64,000 nt of DNA, from the NCBI GenBank assembly GCA_034401795.1, contig CM067366.1, forward strand, positions 79,927,647 to 79,991,646, written 5' to 3'. This document shows, in pieces, positions 11,093 through 21,192 of this stretch; positions within the stretch are counted from its first letter, which is position 1, and the number at the start of each line of letters is the position of its first letter. This stretch comes from Chaetoderma sp. LZ-2023a. Its lineage: Eukaryota > Mollusca > Caudofoveata > Chaetodermatida > Chaetodermatidae. The position numbers were made by a program, and so were the translations under genes. The notes beneath the pieces were generated by a model that did no database searches, was not told the DNA's origin, and worked only from the letters and a program-made list of their open reading frames with translations.

Positions 11093-11444
11093 AGTATCAC
11101 CTTGTGATTTCGCTACAAGGCAAGAGTTTGTGGCTTTGATAAAGTTACTCTGTTATCTACGGAAGATCACCGTAGCGTACCATCATCTTCAGAATAGCAT
11201 AGTCAGATCAGGCCTAGATATGAATACAAATATCGTGAATTCTACCTACACACGAGGCGAGCCCGTATCGATCACTTTCGTCGTCGGTAAGACCGGTTGT
11301 CGCAGCAACCACACATACAGGCCTTACCGAAGTCGTAGGTGACCACAGTCATTAGAATCAAGAAGACATCAGAAATCTTCACCATGTGCCTAACCCATAA
11401 TCTTACAATCTGCAGTAGCATAATAACGCCCTCTAAGCAGCATT

Positions 11445-11535
11445 GACGTAGTTAATATAGTTCATGATTAATCGTATGATCGCGATTATTTTTTTTAAAT
11501 GATCGCAATTATGAAAAGTGAATAATCGTGCAACC
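11445..11535 (+). repeat. Short interspersed repeat with ATCGCAATTAT motifs
   Basis: The stretch has ATCGCGATTAT and ATCGCAATTAT halves and ends AATCGTGCAACCCTAG. A very similar block ends at 43612 (AATCGTGCGACCCTAG). It is probably the end of a small DNA element and lies between the LTR element and a LINE. Confidence 0.5.
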
Positions 11536-11540
11536 CTAGC

Positions 11541-12255
11541 TTGAGTTTAAAAGAACTAATGGAAGAATGGAAACAAGGGAAAATCTCAGCAATTTTCGAA
11601 AAGGGAAGCCACAAATTGGCAGGAAACTATATACCTGTTAGCTTGACCAGTGTGGTGTGTAAATGCATGGAGAAGATTATTAGGAACTATGTAATAAACC
11701 ATATGACGGATAACAAACTCTTAAGCACCAAACAGTTCAGATTTATGAAAGGAAGATCAACGGTCTTACAATGCCTACACGTAATGGATTCGTGGACAAA
11801 AACCCTAGACAAGCGAGTCGGTTGACACAGTATACTTAGATTTCATGAAGACCTTTGATACGGTCCCTCATAGAAGGCTAGTAGGCAAACTAGAGGTTTA
11901 TGGTATAACGGACCCAGTCCTTGGCTGGATCAAGGCATTTTTGATGGGTAGAGTCCAACAAGTTTGTGTAAATGGAGTGAGCTCAGACTGGAAGAATGCA
12001 ATGAGTGGCATACCACAAGGCAGCGTACTTGGGCCTGTTCTATTTGTGTTATACATAAACGATCTACCAGCAAGCTTAAAAGCAGAGGCATACTTATTCG
12101 CAGATGACACCAAAGTTTCCAAATCAATAGCCAATCAAAAAGACTGTGAGGTTCTACCGACAGACCTGAATATGCTAACCATCTGGTCGGACATATGGTT
12201 ATTACGTTTTCATCCAGATAAGTGCAAGCATATTAGATTAGGAAGAGCATTATAA
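11541..12255 (+). pseudogene. LINE reverse transcriptase fragment (motifs 1 to C)
   Basis: The two frames are offset near 11825-11845. The catalytic aspartates are in FADD at about 12099-12110. The stop near 12255 comes just after the WLLRFHPDKC thumb motif. The gene would copy LINE RNA at the target site, but it is disrupted. Confidence 0.85.
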
Positions 12256-12391
12256 ATACATCTTAACAACAGATGGAATATCCCACAAGCTATAATCAAT
12301 AGATGAAGAAACAGATATAGGGGTTGTAATAGATTCAAAATTAGAATTTGGAAGGCACATAAATAAGAAATTCAATAAAGCTAACAGCATA

Positions 12392-13003
12392 ATGGCACTC
12401 ATCAGAAGATCGTTCAGTTTTCTGGACGACACAGACGTCAGTGTTCCATACAAAGCCTTGGTAAGATCACACTTGGACTATGCAGTGCCAATATGGAGCC
12501 CATATAAAATGAAATATATAGAAGCGATTGAAAATGTCCAACGTCGTGCCATGTATCAGTTACCGGGGATGAAGGAACTTTCTTATCCTGAATGGCTAAA
12601 GAAACTCAAACTACCAACTCTGGCATACAGGAGAGTAAGAGATGATATGATTGATGTATTCAAGATCTTGCGAGGAAACTCCGATGTGGAAGTTTCAAAT
12701 ATACTGCAATTACATAAAGACTGCATAGCCAGAGAGATCACCAGAGGACATAGGTACAAACTATTCCAGCAGAGAGCAAATTCAAATATCCGCAAGCACT
12801 CCTTCCCACTGCACGTTGTTTCAGTATGGAATAATTTACCTGACAATGTCATTGAAGCACCAACATTAGAGATATTTAAATCTAGACTTGATAGGCACTG
12901 GAACAATAGTGAACTCCTATACGACAACTACAAGGCGACCATAACAGGAAACCGTAAAGAATACAGTGCAGAAAATATTGAAGAGCTGACCATAGAGGCA
13001 TGA
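12392..13003 (+). pseudogene. LINE ORF2 C-terminal region
   Basis: This 203-residue frame continues the preceding RT after a frame change. The conserved pattern SHLDYAVPIW, NVQRRA, WNNLP near its end is typical of CR1/Jockey ORF2 tails. There is no start of its own. Confidence 0.8.
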
Positions 13004-13047
13004 AGCCTGCGGTCGAAAGACATCCTAAGTATACCTAAGTAAATATT

Positions 13048-13069
13048 ATGATGATGATGATGATGATGA
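13048..13069 (+). repeat. (ATG)n microsatellite, LINE 3' tail
   Basis: Seven ATG units directly follow the LINE 3' end, a common form of non-LTR tail. Confidence 0.9.
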
Positions 13070-13077
13070 ATTCTCTC

Positions 13078-14484
13078 AACAATCCATTACAAACTCTTCA
13101 ATAACAACCTTCTCAAAATAATTGAAAATGTAAATATTGGTGCTAAAATTGGACACATTAACTGCAGTGCACCAACATGTGCGGATGACATAGCCCTATT
13201 AGCTTAGGACACTGATCACCTACAGGAGCTCTTAAACATAGTTCATCAATACACAGTTCAAGAGCGCTACACTATAAACCCTGGAAAAGCGCATTGATTT
13301 CGCTAAACAAGCGAACTAGATCTGCTCCAGTTATTCATCTAGGAGACAGACAGATCCTTGAATCTAAATGTGACACTCACGTAGGTATAGAACGGTAAAA
13401 AAATGGGAAAGGCAATGTAGAAAAACGCATTCAAGCAACAAGAAGAACATTCTATTCACTGATCAGAGCTGGACTTCATGGAAATGGTGGACTTTCCCCG
13501 TTAACTTCAGCGCATATATGGAAAGTCTACTGTCTTCCAAGATTACTGTTTGGTCTAGAGGTCATTCAGATGACAAAGGCTGAGATTAGTGCATTGGAAC
13601 TATTCCAACTGTCAATTCTTAAACAATTACAGTCCCTTCCAAAGAATACAACATCATCAGCAACACTATGCCTACTAGGAATAAGACCCGTCCAAGCAGA
13701 GCTAGACTCCATAAACTAAAACTACTAGGAAACATCCTCAGAAATGACGATACTGTAGAATTCCAGATAGCAGCCAGACAACTTGCTGTAAAGAATATTA
13801 AGAGCAATAGTTGGTTTATGAAATGCCAAGAAACGCTTCATAAGTATCAGCTCCCAAGTGTCTACCAACACTATAAACAGCATGCCTGCAAAGTTAGCGT
13901 GGAAGGCCCAAGTTGAGAAGCACACCAACTGTGCTGTACACAACGTCTGGAAAGAAGACTTTGTCATGAAGACATCAACAAAATACTTAAATGTCAATGT
14001 ATGCACTGTAAACAACGTTCACCACTGTTGGAACTCACTTGACAACACAACCAGGGATGTCAGACTAGCAGTAATAAAGGCAAAGATTATGACTGTCTCA
14101 TACATCTTGCAAGCAAGTCGTGCCCATTTCAATCAATATGTTGTCTCTGAAAAGTGTTTACTTTGCCATTCAACACCCGAGGACAGGAATCACTTCATTA
14201 CATAATGTATAGCATTGGAGGAGTCAAGAAAACCATATTTGAAGAGTATTCTCACCACCATGTACCTAGAAAATAACCCAGTCATCATCAACACGTTATT
14301 AGCTGATCCCGAAAATACAACTCAGCTGATACTTGATCATACAATGATGATACCCAGATTGAATATTCAGAATATTAAGCTGTCTCCAGCAAATTCTCTC
14401 AAAATTGCGAAAACTACACGTTTTCTCTGCTATGCCTTGCACCTCAAACGTACACAATTGATTGAGGCAATTGTGTCTGTATAA
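13078..14484 (+). pseudogene. Second LINE remnant, ORF2 C-terminal part
   Basis: This is a decayed non-LTR ORF2 fragment of a different family. The RT catalytic block appears as CADDIALLA near 13180-13206, soon followed by a stop. Further pieces are open at 13668-13916, 13858-14205 and 14215-14484. Near 14158-14200 CLLCHSTPEDRNHF resembles the Cys/His zinc motif (CX2C ... H ... C) found at the C-terminus of several LINE ORF2 proteins. Several frame changes and stops make it inactive. The clade is not resolved. Confidence 0.7.
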
Positions 14485-15170
14485 ATACGTCAATGAACAC
14501 TAATCAAAGTAACTCATACACAATCTAAAATTTACCTATTCTTCTACAAGTTATAAATGCTACTAACAGAACTTTCTTATTAATGTGTGAATGAAAAACT
14601 CTGCAATCAATTTGACATTAATTAATTTAATCCTACTCAGTCAGAGCAAATTTCGTGTATTCGTGTATTTAAGACTGTGTTATATTGACATTTTGAAGAA
14701 TCGTTCGTACCCTACGGAATAGGGGTGAGCCCATCGCGGCTGGATTTCCACATACAGATACAGATCACGTTACGGATTGACTACATACGCGCGAATGAGT
14801 TACATTTTAGTGTAACATTCTAACATCAACCACAAGCAAATTAAATGGTGTCATGTGGTTTTAGCGACTTTCTGCAAATTAACTCATTGAGTAACTTGTT
14901 CTTTTAATTTCACGTGCATTGGCTTGAAATTTCAGTTAAAGTTAATTAATTTATCAAGGTATGCTTATTTAAGTTATTAATTTTCTTCATTCGTATCCAT
15001 ACGAAAACTGGTTACGCAAGTTGTTTGTGACCTATCACACTACCCTATCTCCATGGCTTTACTAACTGCGCATTTCCTGTGGCAGTGGACACTATTTGAT
15101 ATCTGTTGTGTGATCGTCACAGACTCCAATTGAATTGGTTGCAACTATACTCGACTGAAAACATTGAACA
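14485..15170. other. AT-rich non-coding stretch
   Basis: No gene, RNA or clear repeat was recognised. Confidence 0.5.
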
Positions 15171-15416
15171 GCTTCCCTCAATCCCTGGGGGTCAAGTTAG
15201 ACTCCTAACCATAGTTAGCTAGAATACCAGTTGAACTTCAAATAGTTAACTAGCTAGTCAACTATAGTCAACCGAACACCCGACCTCGGTTCATATGGTT
15301 GGTGCGATATTTGCGTAAATTTCAAAATGGCGGACACTGATCGCTTGCCACGAATAAATGCATAATATGAAAATAGGCATTGCCTATAAGCGAACATAGA
15401 CACCATTTATTGCTTA

Positions 15417-15522
15417 AATAAATAGGACGAATTTGTATAGGGTCGAAATGTCCTAAATACATATCCCCATCTATAGTATTTTGAAGCTAATCTTCGTCAT
15501 GCATGGACGGCATTCTGGTAAA
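15417..15522 (+). repeat. Interspersed repeat, copy 1
   Basis: These bases share a long, mostly colinear match with 32379-32483, including GAAATGTCCTAAATACATAT and TTTGAAGCTAAT. The family is unnamed. Confidence 0.7.
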
Positions 15523-16379
15523 TCCAGTCCACGATATTCACAACAATGCGTCTGCCCATTGTCAGTGATATCGGCCAGCATTATTGCATCTTTTACTGGG
15601 GCCTACACCATTAAAATAGTTGCACCAGTCCAATGATGTTATAAAATTTGTACCGACGTATCGCTGTGCTCCTCGCTATTTGGGGGAAATACAAATAAGT
15701 TCATAGTAACTATGACGTCATAACGAAATATCGTCTCCTAGAATGTTTAAATCGCGTTTATCCAGACATAAGCTACAAAAAAACAGGAATTATTGCATGT
15801 CTGCGAGTAAATACAGGGATGCACATTCCATCCGGGTGCGAATAGCATGGTATCCGGCCCTAAATTTCCTGCGATCAGCGCTAATGACATACGACATTGA
15901 CAACCACGACTTTGCATGGACATGGGTGGGTGTCTGGGTGTGAAAAATAATACGAGATCGTGAACGAAAATCCACGCTTGCTATTGCATATACATAAATA
16001 GGAACAAATATAGCTTTTATCTGGGCTATTTCATATTATGTAATCTTTTTAAATTCTAAAGCAAATGCACGCTATTTCGTGATAACAATATCACACAAAT
16101 TTCGGATATTGAAAATATGCAGTGGGTTGACCTAAAACAACTAGGGGGAACATACGCATAATGAAGAACCAAATCCCATAATGCAACAGGGATTCATGAA
16201 GAAACCACAAAAGCTATATCATAAGCCGAAACCGGAACCGAAAAAAGCTCGCGACCGGAAACAAAGCTTTCTCAGTCGCATAGTATATGTATTTTAGCCT
16301 GGTTCCCTGTCTCATTTTTGGTTGATTTTTTTCCTCATTACACATACGTACATGTTATCTATATATGCTCACTTCATTC

Positions 16380-16405
16380 GCGATGGCTTCGCGCGAAGCC
16401 ATCGC
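16380..16405. repeat. Perfect 26-bp palindrome
   Basis: The 13-base arm GCGATGGCTTCGC is followed directly by its exact reverse complement, with no loop. It is GC-rich in AT-rich surroundings. Confidence 0.95.
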
Positions 16406-16799
16406 TCACTGCGTTCGCTATAAAAGTGTGAATATTTCACTAAATAACTTGGATTTGAATAAATTATGCTTTCCCATTGTATGTCAATGTTCCCAAGCCC
16501 ATATTCCTTCCCACTTTGTGCCATATGGACGCTTTTTGACGTCTTAGCGGACAAAAATAACCCATTTTTGTAGGTCATCAAAACAGGCAACAGAAAGGGT
16601 TAATGGAGACTGGTACCCGGCTCCAAATTTTCTGCAATAGTAATTCAATAGTTCAACCGGGTACCAATGAACTATAGTCGACTACGATCAGGTTTGACTG
16701 GGCATAGCAACTGCGCATGATTAGTAAACCTGCAAACTGACTATAGTTAGCGAGTCGAACGTGACCTGGGTTTCTACTAATCACCGCCGATCACTGTCC

Positions 16800-17375
16800 G
16801 TCAGTTATTTTTACCGGCCGTCAGTTATTTTTACCGTCCGTGGACCGACGGCAGGTTATTTTTACCGACCGCGGGCGGACTTAGCGTCCACGAGAACGTC
16901 CGTGGCAAAAGACACTAAATTTGACTGGACGCTTTATTTATATCGGTGGACTATTCATTGAAAAGAAACCAACTTATTTAATACGAGGGTTAAGGCCAAC
17001 GATACTGATACGACATGCTGTAAGCACGTGGTGTTTTAAAATTAAATTGACTAATTATTATATCGGACATCAACAATTTTTAGTCAATTTATTTTACAAA
17101 TATTCAAGACTGTTATGTGCCCGCGACCACCTGCAACCGCCCATGGGTTATTTTTACTGACCACATGCTTTAACTGGATGCTTTATTTATATCAGTAAAC
17201 TATTCATTAAAAAGAAACCAACATTTACTATGAGGGTTAAGGCTAATTATACTGATACGACATGCTGTAAGCATATGGTATTTTAAAATTAAATTGACTA
17301 ATTAATATATATCGACATCAACAATTTCTAGTCAATTTATTTTTAAAATATTCAAGACTGGTGTGTGCAACCTGG
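16800..17375 (+). repeat. Tandem duplication of about 250 bp with GTTATTTTTACCG repeats
   Basis: GTTATTTTTACCG recurs at about 16805-16870 within GTCCGT-rich DNA. A unit starting near 16925 (GACGCTTTATTTATATCGG) is repeated near 17175. Both copies include the motif ACTGATACGACATGCTGTAA. Confidence 0.8.
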
Positions 17376-17471
17376 GTTTGATGGGTGCCTACGAGAGAAT
17401 GGATATAGGAGGATGGACAATGTATAAAAAGTAAATTGAAGTAATTAGTTTGAAATAATGAGTGTTTACTT

Positions 17472-17530
17472 TAGGGCTGGGCGGTTTGGCCTAAAAGAAA
17501 ATCGGTGATGGTATCACTAATTAAACCAGT
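17472..17530 (+). mobile_element. hAT-like terminus (TAGGGCTGGGCGGTTTGG)
   Basis: This end matches the termini of the two non-autonomous hAT elements at 28023 and 53998. I found no matching right end or 8-base duplication of GTTTACTT, so it is probably a truncated element. Confidence 0.45.
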
Positions 17531-17756
17531 ATAAATGAAATACTGGTTTAAGAGGTTAGAATGATCGAAAATAATTTGAAATATGAAAATATGCCGCTTT
17601 CATTAGCTACAGTGCATGTATTTTGCAATTTGACAACTGACGTAAATTGCCACGAAATTAGAATGGTAACTACGTACGACTGCTCACTTCGATGCTATCT
17701 ATCTCAAAATAGTAGTTAAAATAAATAAAATTAATAAAGTGTCACGCTGGGTTGGG

Positions 17757-17950
17757 GTCAATTCTGATTGGAATTAGAATTGATCAGTCAATTCCAATTC
17801 AATTCCGGAATTGGAATTGATAAATCTGAGGTCCCCGGAATTGGAAATGGAATTGATAAATTTTAAGACACCGGAATTAGAATTGGAATTGATAATTTGA
17901 ATTGACCGGAATTGATAAATTCCAACTCAATTCCAATCAATTCCAGTCTT
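17757..17950 (+). repeat. GGAATTGGAATTGATAAA repeats, block 1
   Basis: Degenerate direct and inverted copies of an AATTCC/GGAATT-rich unit. The same unit returns at 19385-19520. Confidence 0.85.
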
Positions 17951-18289
17951 ATTTGTCATAGATTTACTGAACATTGTTGGCTATGAAATGTACATATAAT
18001 ATCTGTATTATACACTGTCAGATCTTTATATGCCTTTAATGCCTTTCATCCTAAATGATCTATATGATACCATTTACCACATTTCATTCTATATGCAGGT
18101 TGATGATATTTATTATGCCAGCTGTTATTAGATGTTTTATTGAATATTTTACAATTTATTTGACTGAATACTTTTGTCTCCTATGGCTGCAACAGTTTCT
18201 ATTAAAATAAATTTTAACAACTTAGTTATATGTTTGGTTTGAAGACGTAGAATTTGAGATGCTGATAATTCAGTGATGAGCAAGTTAGC
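17951..18289. other. AT-rich non-coding stretch
   Basis: No gene or named element was recognised between the GGAATT repeats and the MITE at 18290. Confidence 0.5.
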
Positions 18290-18440
18290 CCTTAACCCTT
18301 TAGCACCTAAGCCAACCAAAACACCTACAATGAGTTCGAGAAATGTTCATTGGCCAAATTTACCACTGGAGTTGCTAGCTGGATAATTAAGCCAGTAATT
18401 CCAGTGGCAAATTTTCAAAATTATCTCTCACTCTGAATTT
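18290..18440. mobile_element. Foldback MITE family A, degenerate copy
   Basis: It begins TTAACCCTTTAGCACC and contains facing ACCACTGGA and TCCAGTGG arms around AAGCCAGTAA. It matches the better copy at 32763-32990. Confidence 0.6.
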
Positions 18441-18840
18441 ACAAAATAAAGATCTGATAAATGCTATGAACTTTGATACATTATTGAATTAACTCAATTC
18501 TCCATGACCAGTGACCAATTAAACCTTTTTATCCTATGTGAGCTCTGTACCTCCTCTATTCAATCAAAGCCACTTGAACTTATTTCATTCTGCATTCCCT
18601 GGAAACAGGGTTTCATCTCTATGAAATCTTTAAAATCAGACAAATGAGTTAAAATGATTTCAAGTATATAAGCTGTAACCAAATTGTGTTAAAATTATTC
18701 ATCAAAATGCAAGCAATAGTGTTCAGTAAAGTAATAACTATAATCTGCACCGAATGAAATTGGTGAAGAAAGCAGTACATTACAAGATAATTGCCCGGTA
18801 ATTATACCCTCTTACATAACAAAGGAATCATTGAACAACA

Positions 18841-18853
18841 CCCCCCCCCCCCC
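18841..18853 (+). repeat. C13 homopolymer
   Basis: A run of 13 cytosines. Confidence 0.95.
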
Positions 18854-19124
18854 TCACTCAGTACTGTACTATATACATTGTCTTCTAATACTTTTCAATG
18901 CAAACATTTAAATAGCAAGGTTTACATGTATCTGTAATAATTAGACATGGTGTTAACCTTTAGCCCTATTCATCAGAAAAAAAATCGGCATTAAGCTATA
19001 ATTAAGTCAAATGAACTAAAAATAAGATCTGCTGAATGTTGATCTTTTGGACAATGATTTGATTGAAAGATATAACTACCTATTGGCAACAACAATTTTT
19101 ATTCTAATTGTTTTAAATATTAAC

Positions 19125-19357
19125 GGAGAAGCCAACCAAAAATGCCTTCTGCACTGGTCTTGAGGAAGGATCATATATATGTATGCTAAGAGACTATTTT
19201 TGGAAATTTAGCAGTGGAATGACTGATTCCATAACTGAGCCAGTTATTGCATTGTTAAATTAAAAAAAAAATAGTCTTCTCTTATCCTGCAAATGGACAT
19301 TTGCTAATGATGAATCTAGTTTTTCTTGGCCAATCTTGGGCATTAAAGGGTTAAAAT
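19125..19357. mobile_element. Foldback MITE family A copy
   Basis: It has GCCAACCAAAAATGCCTTCTG, then GTGGAATGACTG facing GAGCCAGTTAT, then GCAAATGGACATTTGC, and ends CATTAAAGGGTTAA. These are the family landmarks, in order. Confidence 0.65.
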
Positions 19358-19384
19358 ATTACAATGTTGATCTCAAGTAAATGT

Positions 19385-19520
19385 TGGTATGGATTTGGAA
19401 TTGATAAATTGGAATTGGAATTGACCTTGTCTGGGTGGAATTGGAATTGATAAAATGAATTGATGTGGAATTGGAATTGATAAAATGAATTGAGGTGGAA
19501 TTGGAATTGATAAAATGGAT
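19385..19520 (+). repeat. GGAATTGGAATTGATAAA repeats, block 2
   Basis: Four or more units of TGGAATTGGAATTGATAAA with a spacer of about 30 bases, related to 17757-17950. Confidence 0.9.
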
Positions 19521-19524
19521 TCAT

Positions 19525-21190
19525 GGGTTCATGTGATGTCGTGAAAATAACACTAACTACTAAAATGTTGATTTTCAACACTGTTATTAGGTAACTATTT
19601 TCGAAAGCGTAGTAAAATCTAAAGCATGTGAGTAGGAACCCGGATATGAGAGCGAGTTTAGGCTCCTAGTAGAGTACCGCACATACGGTTAGAGTTTGTA
19701 TAACCACCTACAGTATGATCTAGTCTAGTAAGTCATGTGTTTGTATTCGAGTACTCGGTATGTAGTAATACTCCTCAATAAACTGTCGTTGACGCGGGTG
19801 ATTGTCATTCAGCACGTGACTAAAGGGTAGTCATTTCCTGGAAATCGCACCAAGAATTCTCACAAAAAGCTGTGTTTGACTATTTTTGGAGGTTCATATG
19901 TCATAGTAAAGAGATTATGATAATTTGACAACATAAACGCAATGATTCGTGAATCTAACTTAAATCTACTTGGATCAACATTCTGTAGTCTTGAAGATAT
20001 ACGAAGTCGAAAAAGACCGGGCCGGCCCGTAAAACAAAACGATGTGATTCTAACATCTATCGAGCAGAAAAGTCACGTGATAAAAAATACTACAAATTTC
20101 TTTCATAAAATTAATAGTAGTGAATATCCCGGCGGAAGAATTTGTTAACAACCAATCACATTATGCCTGCTCATATTTGAGAGGCTAAGAGGTTTATTTT
20201 ACTTGTAACTACTCCGCCAACGTAAGAAGCGACTAAATCATTTTCATTTTTCGGGCGTTCAAGCAATTTGCCTCGTATGTCTTATTCCGTGATGGATCAT
20301 TTTATGTTTGTCGAAATCTAAGGGAAATAATGACATGTTTGGATTGGGAGTTCATTGTATAGCGTCGTTGTTTTCGTAGCGCGTCTTGATTTTTTTTTGT
20401 ATCATGTCACATTTGGAATCCTAATTAAACAGTACAAACTCGAATTGAAAAAAGGATTATTTGTTACAAAGAAGAAATTTTCAAATTATTCAATCTTACA
20501 TTGAACCCGCAGAGCTTACGTCATGTAAAATTCATTGCTGGCGAATCAAATCATATTTGCCGAGTGTCGTCCTCGGCCGATTTGTTGGTATTTCACCAAC
20601 ACCTTTGCTTTCCCACGGCTAATAGTTATAGATGCCTGGATTTTATGTCCCTATTAGCAAGATGATAATATTAAACTGCAAGTCAAGAACAAACTAGGTT
20701 AGGACAGTCATCAGATTTCGTGCAATGGCGATCTTACGGACGTTTTTTTATTTTCGTAACGGTTTTTAAACCGTCGCCATCTCTAGTTTATTTACATTAT
20801 AGGCCCTATTTCTCTAAACAATATGTACTAAGCAACAGAACAGACAATCGCAGACTTGATCTACAGAATAGCACATGCTCGCATATATATGTGTGTGCAC
20901 TTAAATACGCCACCATGATCTATGCAACGCAACTATACCTACTATGAATCCTACAATATATATGTATATATATATATTGGTCAATATTTAGTTACAGAAT
21001 ACACACGTACTCCTATATGCACGCACACACGTATGCACTCGGTTACAAGGTATATATATATATATATATATTATTGAAATGTAGATTTTACAATATATGA
21101 GCAGTTCTTGTCTTTGTTGACTTGACCATTTTTTGTTGTCCCGGTTTTTTAGCTGTCCGTGGCGTCTTCGGAATGGTAAGCTGTCTATCA
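19525..21190. other. Non-coding stretch with TA repeats
   Basis: No gene was recognised. It has alternating TA tracts at about 20957-20976 and 21050-21070 and scattered CACACG/GCACAC repeats between them. Short frames at 19942-20148 and 20720-20947 show no family pattern. Confidence 0.5.
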
Positions 21191-21192
21191 GT

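Larger units (their letters stand above)
1..11381 (+). mobile_element. Errantivirus-like Ty3/gypsy LTR retroelement with envelope
   Basis: This is a retrovirus-like LTR element whose left LTR is cut by the window edge. The order is LTR end, primer-binding site, gag with zinc knuckles, protease-RT-RNase H-integrase, envelope, purine-rich tract and 3' LTR. Bases 1-68 are identical to 11314-11381, which fixes the LTR end and suggests a fairly recent insertion. Gag has in-frame stops, and pol and env each need one frame change, so this copy is probably not autonomous. A Tc1 transposon (5624-7277) is nested between pol and env and is not part of the element. Ty3/gypsy membership rests on the domain order and on the FVDD reverse transcriptase motif. 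The envelope class rests on a basic cleavage site followed by a glycine/phenylalanine-rich segment, as in baculovirus F and errantivirus envelopes. Confidence 0.9.
9963..11381 (+). repeat. 3' LTR (U3-R-U5)
   Basis: The right end (CA at 11381) is fixed by the identity of 11314-11381 with the window start. The left end at TG 9963 is inferred from the adjoining purine tract, giving about 1419 bases. U3 contains tandem repeats (10546-10805) and a TATA box (10872). AATAAA lies at 11087, so R would run from about 10895 to about 11110. The left boundary could shift because the other LTR is outside the window. Confidence 0.75.
11536..13071 (+). mobile_element. 5'-truncated Jockey/CR1-group LINE, broken
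   Basis: This non-LTR retrotransposon fragment encodes the RT and its C-terminal region in three frames: 11541-11825, 11845-12255 and 12392-13003. RT motifs are GNYxPVSLTS (motif 1), FDTVPHRRL (motif A), GIPQGSVLGPVLF (motif B) and FADDTKV (catalytic). The third frame has the C-terminal pattern SHLDYAVPIWSPY through VWNNLP, as in CR1/Jockey-type ORF2 proteins. No endonuclease domain is present, so it is 5'-truncated. It ends in an ATG-repeat tail. Two frame changes make it inactive. It is the same family as the LINE at 27227-29369. Confidence 0.88.
15182..16772. mobile_element. Possible DNA transposon with imperfect inverted ends
   Basis: The left side (about 15182-15222, CCCTGGGGGTCAAGTTAGAC, then AACCATAGTTAG) resembles the reverse complement of the right side (about 16735-16772, CTATAGTTAGCGAGTCGAAC, then GTGACCTGGG). 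Further ACTATAGTC blocks occur inward on both sides. There is no coding frame. The match is by eye and imperfect. Confidence 0.35.

Noticed and set aside
17472..19600. Complete third hAT element
   Set aside because: No right end of the CAGCCCTA type and no second GTTTACTT could be found.
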